Shown piece after piece: positions 24,145 to 32,070 of a stretch of DNA of 64,000 nucleotides. A program made the translations under genes and the position numbers. Positions within the stretch are counted from its first letter, which is position 1; each line of letters begins with the position of its first letter. The notes under the pieces were generated by a model that did no database searches, was not told the origin of the DNA, and saw only the letters and a list, made by a program, of their open reading frames with translations. The stretch covers positions 6,545,961 to 6,609,960 of the forward strand of contig NZ_JH993797.1 in assembly GCF_000316115.1 (NCBI RefSeq). The letters are read 5' to 3'. Source of the stretch: Leptolyngbya sp. PCC 7375 (GTDB taxonomy: Bacteria; Cyanobacteriota; Cyanobacteriia; Phormidesmidales; Phormidesmidaceae).

Positions 24145-24783
24145 ATGACCTTATCCATTTCATCCGACGATATTCGTAGCCAGTTAATCAGTACCGAAAC
24201 TGAAGCCCCTGTCTCAGACGAAGACATGCAGCAAGCCGTACGTACACTGCTTCTAGGGTTAGGCGAAGATCCCGACCGTGAAGGACTGCGCGATACACCA
24301 AAACGTGTGGTCAAAGCCCTCAAATTTTTAACCTCGGGTTATCATCAGTCCCTGGATGAACTGCTTAATGGAGCCGTTTTCCATGAAGACGCCAATGAAA
24401 TGGTACTGGTACGTGATATTGATTTGTTCAGTTCTTGTGAGCACCATATCTTGCCGATTTTAGGCCGTGCCCATGTTGCCTACATTCCCAACGGCAAGGT
24501 GATTGGATTATCAAAAATTGCCCGTATTTGTGAAATGTATGGGCGACGGCTACAGGTTCAAGAACGGCTAACTCAACAAATTGCCAATGCTCTCCAGGGA
24601 CTTTTACAACCCCAGGGTGTGGCAGTTGTGGTCGAAGCATCTCACATGTGTATGGTGATGCGTGGGGTGCAAAAGCCAGGTTCCTGGACCGTCACCAGTT
24701 CGATGCAAGGAGTATTTGCTGACGATGCCCGCACACGTCAGGAGTTTATGGATCTGATTCGCCATAGCCCATCGTTCCATTAA
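24145..24783 (+). CDS. folE: GTP cyclohydrolase I, type IA (zinc-dependent)
   Basis: This 212-residue enzyme makes dihydroneopterin triphosphate from GTP for folate and other pterins. The conserved core starts at QQAVRTLLLGLGEDPDREGL. Zinc ligands are all present: C98 and H101 in SSCEHH and C169 in HMCM, so this is the zinc-requiring form. It follows cobW and ends the operon just before a strong terminator. A zinc enzyme in a zinc-starvation operon suggests that CobW loads it, or that the cell simply makes more apo-enzyme. A housekeeping copy elsewhere is likely. Confidence 0.95.
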   Translation: MTLSISSDDIRSQLISTETEAPVSDEDMQQAVRTLLLGLGEDPDREGLRDTPKRVVKALKFLTSGYHQSLDELLNGAVFHEDANEMVLVRDIDLFSSCEHHILPILGRAHVAYIPNGKVIGLSKIARICEMYGRRLQVQERLTQQIANALQGLLQPQGVAVVVEASHMCMVMRGVQKPGSWTVTSSMQGVFADDARTRQEFMDLIRHSPSFH

Positions 24784-24815
24784 AAATTTCCAACCAAAAG
24801 TTTACTCACTCACCG

Positions 24816-24846
24816 GGAGGTAAGCATCACGCTTATCTCCTTTTCT
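24816..24846 (+). terminator. Rho-independent terminator after folE
   Basis: GGAGGTAAGC (24816-24825), loop ATCAC, GCTTATCTCC (24831-24840), then TTTTCTGT. A 10-base-pair stem with one G-U pair, 33 bases after the folE stop. It closes the zinc operon. Confidence 0.8.
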
Positions 24847-25072
24847 GTCATCTATCTATCTAACACAAGTTTAGAAAACACAGGTGTTATTAAGCCATTA
24901 ACCCGAGAGCCTAACCGATGGCTCTGAATTAAACCCTAATGCCTATTTTTGCGATCGCTTTCGCCTGAATCTATCCCCCGATATCTGCAACGACTGATAC
25001 GATCTTTGTAACCAACATTACTGAAAGCTTCTAGAATAGTACAAATAAACTATTTACTGAGAGGGCTGACTA

Positions 25073-26005
25073 ATGATCCAACCAATTCTGACCAGGACAG
25101 CCTTAGAGGCCTCACGACAGTTTATTGAACAAAAGGGACGGCCATTAGAAATTGCCAGATTCCACCATGCATTTGACGGAGCAGCAGCAGACTCAGTAGT
25201 TGCCGCACTGAAGAAATTCCAGAATCCAGATGGCGGTTTTGGCCATGGACTAGAACCTGACTTGCGCACAAATGATAGCTCGGCACTTTGCACGTCCATT
25301 GCCTTTCAAGTCCTTCGCTCAATTAACGGTACCTCAGATCATGGGTTTGTCTCAGTTGCGATCGCCTATCTGCTAAAGACCTTAGACCCAAAAGAATGGC
25401 ACTGGCCGATTATCCCTAAATCGGCTCAGCAGAGTCCCCACGCTCCTTGGTGGGAACAGTCAGACGATGAAGAAGAATCGGAGTCATTCTCTCTTAACCC
25501 CACCGCTGAGATGCTGGGATATCTGTATGACTATCAACATCTTGTCCCAGAGACTACTATCTCTCAGGTATCGGAGCGGGTCATGGGTGCATTATCAAAT
25601 ACAGAGCAGATGGGTATGCATGACCTGTTGTGTTGTCTACGTTTGATGAAGACCCAAACACTACCCGATGAATTCCGGGAACAGATTCGTCAAGCTGTGG
25701 CCCAGCAGATTGATGGGACCATTGAAAAGAATTCAGCGGCTTGGGAAGGCTATTGTTTACGGCCATTACAAGTGATAGATGCGCCTGATTCTCCTTTTAT
25801 GGCTGGCATGGAAGAAGCCGTGGCAGCAAATTTAGCCTACGAGATTTCTACCCAAGGTGAAGAGGGTGCTTGGTTACCCACCTGGTCTTGGGGAGATATG
25901 TTCCCTGATGCATGGCAACAGGCGCGTCAGGATTGGAGTGGTGTGATTACGGTTGAAACACTGCTGATCTTGAAACAATTTGGATGTCTTGAAGGTGTTT
26001 CATGA
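25073..26005 (+). CDS. Alpha/alpha-toroid (prenyltransferase/terpene-cyclase-like) protein
   Basis: A 310-residue soluble protein with the QNPDGGFGHGLEPDLRTN repeat characteristic of alpha/alpha-toroid proteins (squalene-hopene cyclase, protein prenyltransferase beta subunits). Further helices include SLNPTAEMLGYLYDY, HDLLCCLRLMKT and a tryptophan-rich WLPTWSWGDMFPDAW. It lacks the DxDD motif of cyclases and is only about half their length, so enzyme activity is doubtful. It sits alone after the zinc operon with its own GAGAGGG ribosome site. Specific function unknown. Confidence 0.6.
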   Translation: MIQPILTRTALEASRQFIEQKGRPLEIARFHHAFDGAAADSVVAALKKFQNPDGGFGHGLEPDLRTNDSSALCTSIAFQVLRSINGTSDHGFVSVAIAYLLKTLDPKEWHWPIIPKSAQQSPHAPWWEQSDDEEESESFSLNPTAEMLGYLYDYQHLVPETTISQVSERVMGALSNTEQMGMHDLLCCLRLMKTQTLPDEFREQIRQAVAQQIDGTIEKNSAAWEGYCLRPLQVIDAPDSPFMAGMEEAVAANLAYEISTQGEEGAWLPTWSWGDMFPDAWQQARQDWSGVITVETLLILKQFGCLEGVS

Positions 26006-26104
26006 CCGGACTAGCGATATAGCAATCGAAGAGAATGTCAGGACAATTTTCTGATGGTGATCTTTACATCATGTTTTGACTATCCCCTCGATTGCAATAT
26101 TTGT

Positions 26105-27532
26105 CTAAGTTTGTCCTGAGTCTACTATTGGAAGTCGTGGAAGTGGGGGATAGGCATTTTCGACCAACATTTCAAACTGTTCCGCGAACCACCATCCGGC
26201 ATGGGGGGCTCCAGCCATGGCATTGGTCGAGTATTGTGGTTTGTCTCTATTGGTCGCGTTCGGATCGCACATCCCATCAAATCCTTTGGCCGGATCATTG
26301 GGATCGATAATGCCAGCTTCGCTAACACCATCAGATTCTCCCGGAGGTTTCACCCATACAAAGGCGTCAAAATGTTCATAAGGTTCTACGACCGGGCGTT
26401 CACCGATACCCATGCCGATCTGGTTACACCAGCCACCGCGATGAGGTCGTCTATCAATGCGAGACTCATCTACAAAGGTATTCACATCTGTAGCGGTGCT
26501 GGCAATAGTCGGACGATTTGGGCCACCCCATCCGTTACGGCTGGTATCCACTAACATACCAATCGTCGTCGGTAGACCTTCAGTCACAAAAGCATCGTAC
26601 ATCGCGCTCATATAGCTGATTTCGTCAATATAGGGGTTCCAGTCATAGAAATCCGAGGAGCGGCTCGGCTGGCCACCAGTATATTCTTTAATATACGGCT
26701 CAATTATCGGGGTGCTGCCGGAGGTATTTGAAATAAAACCATCCACTGCGTTCACGCCAGCTTGTGTGCCCTTAATCGTATCAGCGATCAACGTCACCGT
26801 TGGACCAAACGCACTATCCCAGCCTAACCAACCAGAATGACCAAGATCAACATAGGTATAGACGTTAGGCATTGGATACAGCTTATCTAAGGCATATTGC
26901 ACACCTTCGACATATTCGCCACTCGATTTTGCCTGAGCACAGGCAGGAGTCGAAATGTTAGTGACAAGGTTAGGCAGTGAATCTGGTTCGATCACAGCAA
27001 CAATCCGGATAGGGGCATATTTCGGATCGCTGAGAATCTCTGTAATCGGATCAATGTATTCGGTTTTATAGCGTTCAATGCCCCCATGGGGGATTTCGCC
27101 ATTTGAGGCCAACGCATGACAATCCCGATTCGGTAGATTGTAGACCACCATCAAAAAGGTGATCGGTTGGCCAGGGAGGCTTTGCGCTAACGTATCATCC
27201 AAATGCTCGCGTAAGCTCCTAGCGATTTTGGTTCCATCGGCGGCTGTTCCTGTAATCGCGCCAATCCGATCCATCCAGACTGCGCTAGGGTAGGTGGCGA
27301 CTTGGGCCATTTTCTCGCCTAATCTGCCAGCGGTTTGGGCGGCCTGTTTGTTCACGTTTTCCCCATAGTCCAGGTTCAGGTAGGCAGTTGCCCCAACAAA
27401 CGGATTGTCAACATGGAGTTTTGCATATGCGGCTTCGTGCGCAGTCGTCGTTAGTATGGTTACTGCCAGCATGCCAACAGTCAGTAGCCATACAAAAGAT
27501 TTTAGTTTTGTAGACTTCATAAAGTCCTTCAT
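26105..27532 (-). CDS. Secreted glycoside hydrolase family 6 (cellulase)
   Basis: A 475-residue protein with an N-terminal signal peptide (basic start, hydrophobic core ending near THEAAYA). The GH6 catalytic domain follows: AYLNLDYGE, YPSAVWMDRIGAI, VYNLPNRDCHALASNGE, VAVIEPDSLPNLVTN (the SLPNL segment of the family), VYTYVDLGHSGWLGW, GFISNTSG, and the closing DAFVWVKPPGESDG. GH6 enzymes cleave beta-1,4-glucan with inversion, as endoglucanases or cellobiohydrolases. No carbohydrate-binding module is present. Cyanobacterial GH6 genes are uncommon; this may serve remodelling of the organism's own cellulose or use of external glucan. It stands alone, in low-density surroundings. Confidence 0.9.
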   Translation of the reverse strand: MKDFMKSTKLKSFVWLLTVGMLAVTILTTTAHEAAYAKLHVDNPFVGATAYLNLDYGENVNKQAAQTAGRLGEKMAQVATYPSAVWMDRIGAITGTAADGTKIARSLREHLDDTLAQSLPGQPITFLMVVYNLPNRDCHALASNGEIPHGGIERYKTEYIDPITEILSDPKYAPIRIVAVIEPDSLPNLVTNISTPACAQAKSSGEYVEGVQYALDKLYPMPNVYTYVDLGHSGWLGWDSAFGPTVTLIADTIKGTQAGVNAVDGFISNTSGSTPIIEPYIKEYTGGQPSRSSDFYDWNPYIDEISYMSAMYDAFVTEGLPTTIGMLVDTSRNGWGGPNRPTIASTATDVNTFVDESRIDRRPHRGGWCNQIGMGIGERPVVEPYEHFDAFVWVKPPGESDGVSEAGIIDPNDPAKGFDGMCDPNATNRDKPQYSTNAMAGAPHAGWWFAEQFEMLVENAYPPLPRLPIVDSGQT

Positions 27533-27751
27533 TTTTTTGAATAAAAATAACTTAAGGGCGGGGGGACACCATTTAACCTGTATTGGTTCAGTATGAAATG
27601 AAATTTTTACACCTAAAAATAAGCTATATCATGCCTGGGAGGGATGATGCATGGGGATGCTCCTTATTACGAAAAAACTATATAAAAAGAGTATTGAGGG
27701 AAGATACTTATAATAAATACTTCGTCGAATAGCTAGCTCCAGGAGATACTT

Positions 27752-27871
27752 ATGGAAAATGGCTTCGAGCTATCAGATGAATTGAACAGGTAAGAGGTTC
27801 CGCTACTATCAGGAAAATTTAATAATGGTGTCGTCACTGGACAACAATTTGGTTTGGCACAGCTAAAATAG
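27752..27871 (+). pseudogene. Possible degraded small peptide gene
   Basis: AGGAG six bases before an ATG starts a 13-codon frame (MENGFELSDELNR), ended by TAA at 27791-27793. The same frame continues EVPLLSGKFNNGVVTGQQFG and LAQLK to a second stop. With the first stop read as a sense codon it would be a 39-residue protein. It resembles a short leader-core peptide in layout, but no maturation enzyme is near. Low confidence. Confidence 0.25.
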
Positions 27872-27949
27872 TAATTAGAATTTTGCTGAAAATCTTGCCA
27901 AATAAGCGATTCCACAATTATGATTAACCTATCAGACGACTTGATCACA

Positions 27950-28642
27950 CTAATCAGTAGTCGATGCCATTACTACTACAAGCGTTGAGTTTGGTCGGCA
28001 AAAGTAAGTGCAAAACAACGTACCCCACCATTCTTTTCCTGCGTCAAAGTAATTAGAACAATCGTCGCTCCAGCTATAGATCTGCCCTGCATCAGTGAAT
28101 GATGCAAAGAAGTGTTCTGCGATCTCTAAAAACAGCGTGTTGAGTTCTAAGGACGAGCCAGCAATACCGTATGGAGGAGACAGAAACGCATCAGCAAGCC
28201 CAAAACTGTCAGGTTCATAAAAACCGCACTCTCCAACGATATTCTCTGGAATTTCCTCGTCGCCAACCCAAAATAAGTCATTGACGTGTCGCTTGCTTTG
28301 ACCCCTGACTAACAGTTTTCGAGACGACAAGTTAAAGGACGAACCTAGGAATTGCTCCAAGCTGATGATATTCCCAACAAATTTGCTGACATCATATGTC
28401 AACTGAAAAAAATCATCTCGATTGTGATGCTGATATTCAGGGCTTTCGAGAATAGTTTGAAAGTCCTCATCAATATCTTGCGCTATTGCGTCTAAAGCTA
28501 ATATTGCGGCTTGCCAATGAGTATCATAATCATCGTAGGGTTGCTCCTCCAACTCCATCGCTACCAAATCGATGACTCCGCCTCGTTCTTTATACTGCTG
28601 CAATAACTGTATTTGCTGCTGACTTAATTTCGCTAATTTCAT
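27950..28642 (-). CDS. Hypothetical protein
   Basis: I do not recognise this 230-residue soluble protein. The N-terminal 50 residues form a helix-rich segment (KLSQQQIQLLQQYKERGG). A middle acidic region and a C-terminal part with YSWSDDCSNYFDAGKEWWGT and FCTYFCRP follow, rich in aromatic residues and cysteines. No signal peptide or membrane helix is evident. It overlaps the end of a hydrolase remnant by about 50 bases, and lies in a decaying neighbourhood, but the frame is long and unbroken with plausible composition. Confidence 0.55.
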   Translation of the reverse strand: MKLAKLSQQQIQLLQQYKERGGVIDLVAMELEEQPYDDYDTHWQAAILALDAIAQDIDEDFQTILESPEYQHHNRDDFFQLTYDVSKFVGNIISLEQFLGSSFNLSSRKLLVRGQSKRHVNDLFWVGDEEIPENIVGECGFYEPDSFGLADAFLSPPYGIAGSSLELNTLFLEIAEHFFASFTDAGQIYSWSDDCSNYFDAGKEWWGTLFCTYFCRPNSTLVVVMASTTD

Positions 28643-28811
28643 GGAGCCTTTGCTCTCGCATTATTGGATAAATAAAAGAGATATGTCCTTCGTCTGAGAG
28701 GATCATCAATTGTGCTTGAGGGAGATTTATGGCGACTCGCCTTGCCAAATCGAGCGGTACGTTCCTATAACTTTGCAGGCTAACGTTCCCAACAACTCCA
28801 TAACGATGCAT
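28590..28811 (-). pseudogene. C-terminal remnant of an alpha/beta hydrolase
   Basis: The segment DLARRVAINLPQAQLMILSD followed by EGHISFIY matches the end of alpha/beta hydrolases, including the catalytic histidine in the EGH(I/L)S motif. The nucleophile and acid segments are missing. The first 20 residues of the open frame are not homologous. A deletion remnant. Confidence 0.65.
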
Positions 28812-28936
28812 AGTTAGGTCTATTTATTAAACGTAAACTCTCAAAACTAGTCTAATCTTGGCAGTTAATTACATTGTCAGGGCATAACAACATTCAACTT
28901 AAAAAGTAATCTAGTTAACAGTAAATCTGTAAAAAT

Positions 28937-29080
28937 GTGGATAGCGCTTCTCCCCACGATTGTCCTGACACCTGTTCAAGGTTAATGACGGTGGAAGATG
29001 GCACGGCGACTAAAGTAGCGGGCAATCCCGATTATCCATTCACCCAGGGAACTCCATGCGGCAAAGTTAACGACTATATC
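28937..29080 (+). pseudogene. N-terminal remnant of a molybdopterin oxidoreductase
   Basis: Encodes HDCPDTCSRLMTVEDGTATK, VAGNPDYPFTQGT and PCGKVNDY: the Cys motif of the iron-sulphur site and the molybdopterin-guanine-dinucleotide N-terminal domain of the DMSO reductase family. These enzymes exceed 650 residues. Homology stops after about 48 codons, and the rest of the frame (to 29278) is unrelated sequence. Confidence 0.75.
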
Positions 29081-29278
29081 CATTTTGTGCCAGTTGTCTC
29101 GGGCACGGTGACTGCCGGTGGTTGCCTGAGGCTATGTCTATTACGGGAAGGCGAATTGGATGTTTTAATGCCGTTGCGGGCGGGGCTTGCGATCGCGAAA
29201 GGTCAGAAATTGGTAGCTAGACCTAGCCTACAAACAATCAAGTCATGTACTTGGTTGATGGACTTTAAACAAATTTGA

Positions 29279-30304
29279 ATAAACCTGAATTTTTGAAGAG
29301 TCTTGCGATCAACGATTTTTATGTCACTAAGATTATCTGTGACGGCAAAGATACTCATCTATGAATTTTGCATCTCAAATCAACACTAATCCATGGCTTC
29401 ATTTTTCAATGTTCAGTTTGCTATGGCTTTTTAATGGTCTTTGCCTTCTATATTGCATGGCCACTCTAGCTGTCTTTATGAAAGTTCTGTTGACTTAAAT
29501 GGTTTAGTTTAGACTCAAGCGAAGTGATTAAGATCAAGCAGACTATACATTGATTCTGATAAATGTCTTGTGTCAGATTATGGTGTGCCCACTGAAATAA
29601 TCTTCCGAAACGCAAACTTTTACAGCCTCATACCCAAAACAACAAAATAGCTATTCTTTTCCTGGCCACAAGACTGAAGTCATAAAGTTGAGGCCATAAG
29701 GTTGAGAAATCAGCCACAATGTGAGAACGATCTTCGGCCTCATATTGTGGCTGACCCTATTTTTAGGTAAACTACACAACAATCTCTCAATTCATCAGAT
29801 AGACCACATCAAGCCTTTTTTATTTTTCAAGCTATGCTACATCTCAATATCAAATAACATCCGCTTATTTTTAGTGCCGTTCAGCATCCTTGATCCTGAG
29901 CTTTTGGCGCAGCGGCACTCAGTATTGGGATCCAGGATAATGTAGCAAGGTTTCAGCATGCGTTTCAATTGAGCTATCAAATACAGCCTTGCTCTCAACT
30001 TAGGCAGGAGTCGCATCACCAATTAAGTTGGACGTTCGGTTGTAAAATTGTGACTTAAGAGGCTGCCATGACATGACAACATTCATGGCATAAGGGGCAC
30101 ATAAAGATAGTTTACAAACGACAGACACCCTTAGAAATAAAGGTTTTAAGGATTTATGAGAGAACCTTAATCAAGCAAAGAATAGGAGTTAAGGTAAGTA
30201 CCGCCCATAGATGTCTGACCATTGGAATCCGTAGAAATACGGAATTAGCTATGTATTTCTGTATTTTTTTCCTGTCCATAGATCCTTTGGCAGAATGCTG
30301 AACT
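29279..30304. other. Gene-poor decaying region
   Basis: No gene can be supported over about 1 kb. Short frames on both strands lack ribosome sites and family resemblance. Composition is AT-rich. The only structured item is the hairpin with T-tract at 30233-30271. Confidence 0.6.
30233..30271 (+). terminator. Possible rho-independent terminator
   Basis: AGAAATAC (30233-30240), a 12-base loop, GTATTTCT (30253-30260), then GTATTTTTTT. It has the form of a plus-strand terminator, but no intact upstream plus-strand gene exists, so it may be a relic. Confidence 0.45.
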
Positions 30305-30874
30305 ATGTCAAGGTCAATAGACCATAGGAGTTCCAAGTTGTACCCCGTTAAAAATTGGTTCAATCCGATGTTTTTAATTAACAACCCCATTCCCTGCGAT
30401 GGGGTTTGGTCATCCCAACCCCATCGTCAGCCAAGGCTATGGGAACGACTGATTCAGTTAATATATAACGCTTTAAATATAATCTTTGGAGTGAGTTGGG
30501 GACAGCAGTTTGCCATGGTTGGGCAATCCCCTACACACGATTACATGCCCCTAGAGGTGCTGCCTGATTACTATCTCAACAGTGATAGTGCTAAACGGCT
30601 GTGGCAAGATTGGCGGGTATTACGACGATTATTCATCCGTCGCGATCACAGTCGTGATTTGCTTTTGCAAGGTCAGTCTGGTTGGTTACCTATCCACGGT
30701 ATGATCATTCACCAACAGCTACTGACTATCACCACCGATGAAGGTGAGAAAGTATTGGATTTAGATGAGCCTGTTGTCTGGCTCAGTCGTGCTAATCCAG
30801 CTAATACAAAAATCTCACAAGAACCTATTTGGACCGTTGGATTACAGAACAATAGTTTGTGGTGCCCTGCCTAA
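30305..30874 (+). CDS. Hypothetical protein
   Basis: A protein of up to 189 residues that I do not recognise. The C-terminal 120 residues look globular (MPLEVLPDYYLNSDSAKRLW, then IRRDHSRDLLLQGQSGWLPI). The N-terminal 50 residues are less convincing, and the ATG at 30368 (MFLINNPIPCDG) is an alternative start. A weakly hydrophobic stretch LIQLIYNALNIIFGV could be a membrane-contacting helix. It lies alone on the plus strand, convergent with nagB. Confidence 0.5.
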   Translation: MSRSIDHRSSKLYPVKNWFNPMFLINNPIPCDGVWSSQPHRQPRLWERLIQLIYNALNIIFGVSWGQQFAMVGQSPTHDYMPLEVLPDYYLNSDSAKRLWQDWRVLRRLFIRRDHSRDLLLQGQSGWLPIHGMIIHQQLLTITTDEGEKVLDLDEPVVWLSRANPANTKISQEPIWTVGLQNNSLWCPA

Positions 30875-31065
30875 TAAGGACGATTAAGGACGATCAGTTC
30901 TCAGTGTTGAGTGCTGATTCATAAATTTCTGATACAGGAAACCTGACAAAGGAAACGGTGACAGGCGTTGAGCTACAGGCAAATCTGTAGGAATTGTGAG
31001 AGCAATATGAGGCACAAGAGTTAGCATGGTAGGCGTTTATTTCGCCTCTGTTGACTCTTGTACCT

Positions 31066-31854
31066 TTATGTCATATTTGAGAAGAGTCGGCAGGCTGGTT
31101 CATCTATAAAGAGAGTGTTCTCCCCTTTGCCATCAAGTCTTAGAATAGAAGCAGGATAAGCTTCAGATGGAGAGACTGTTAGCATCGTTTTAAGAACATC
31201 AGCTTTATAATCTCCAAAGACACAGCAGAGATTATATCGAGCACTGCGGATGGCACTCAGGCTGAGGGTAATCGCATAGGCAGGAACAGCTGAAAGCTGT
31301 GGGAAGTATCCAGAGGTCAATTGCTGTTGGCGGTTGATGTTGTCCAAGCGTACAAGTTTTACCCAACGAGGATCATGGAAATCTGCTACGGCTGGATCAT
31401 TAAAAGCTAGATGGCCGTTATCGCCAACACCCAGTAAACAGATATCAATCGGTTTTTGGCTGAGCAACTGGGTGTAGCGATCGCACTCTTCAATCGGCTC
31501 TAATGCATCACCATTGAGATAATTAAATACTTGAAACGGTAACCATCGGGCAATGTGATGGTGCAAGTAAGCGCCAAAGCTAGCCGGATGCTCGCGACTT
31601 AGCCCTAAAAACTCATCCAGGTGAAAGCCGATCACCCGTGACCAATCTACATTGGTATGAAGGCGTAGGTGCCCTAATAGACCCAGTTGCGATCGCCCGG
31701 TAGCAAACACGATGGTGGCCTGTGGCTGGTGCTGAAGTGTCTGCTGTAGCTGGACAATAACTTGCTGTGCCGCCGCCTGAGCTAACGAGTCTGGATCTCG
31801 ATAGACTCGCACATTAAGCGCATCGACCTTAAACGTGCGGTTAGACATTGCCAC
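31066..31854 (-). CDS. nagB: Glucosamine-6-phosphate deaminase
   Basis: This 262-residue enzyme converts glucosamine-6-phosphate to fructose-6-phosphate and ammonia. Motifs: FATGRSQLGLLGHL (phosphate loop), IGFHLDEFLGL (catalytic Asp region), HHIARW, LLGVGDNGHLAFNDPA (catalytic histidine segment), and the closing TLFIDEPA. Length fits the short bacterial form. The related 6-phosphogluconolactonase is excluded by the GVGDNGHLAFN motif. It stands alone; no GlcNAc uptake genes are adjacent. Confidence 0.93.
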   Translation of the reverse strand: MAMSNRTFKVDALNVRVYRDPDSLAQAAAQQVIVQLQQTLQHQPQATIVFATGRSQLGLLGHLRLHTNVDWSRVIGFHLDEFLGLSREHPASFGAYLHHHIARWLPFQVFNYLNGDALEPIEECDRYTQLLSQKPIDICLLGVGDNGHLAFNDPAVADFHDPRWVKLVRLDNINRQQQLTSGYFPQLSAVPAYAITLSLSAIRSARYNLCCVFGDYKADVLKTMLTVSPSEAYPASILRLDGKGENTLFIDEPACRLFSNMT

Positions 31855-32070
31855 TTAGCCTAAATTCTCAGATTTACACAACACTAGAGCAACGCCATAA
31901 AAGTTAAAACTTGCTCGGCGATCATGGCCTATTGTGCACTAGTTTCTTTTGACTACTTAAAAAAAACTCTGGGATTCATAAGCTTGCGCTAAGCTTTGTA
32001 GGTTCGAGGAACAAATGGTGTGAACCCTCTTTAATCCCCGATACTTGGGCGTTATCTGACAGGTTAGAGC

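Noticed and set aside
26010..26100. Inverted pair GCAATCGAAGAG / CCCTCGATTGC between the toroid and GH6 genes as a terminator
   Set aside because: The loop is over 50 bases and no T-tract follows, so a terminator role is not supported.
27733..27948. Minus-strand 71-residue open frame
   Set aside because: Ser/Pro-rich, no ribosome site, and the plus strand in the same place has the better-supported small frame.
31990..32030. tRNA-like GGTTCGAGGAAC stretch
   Set aside because: No cloverleaf can be formed around it: acceptor and anticodon arms are missing.
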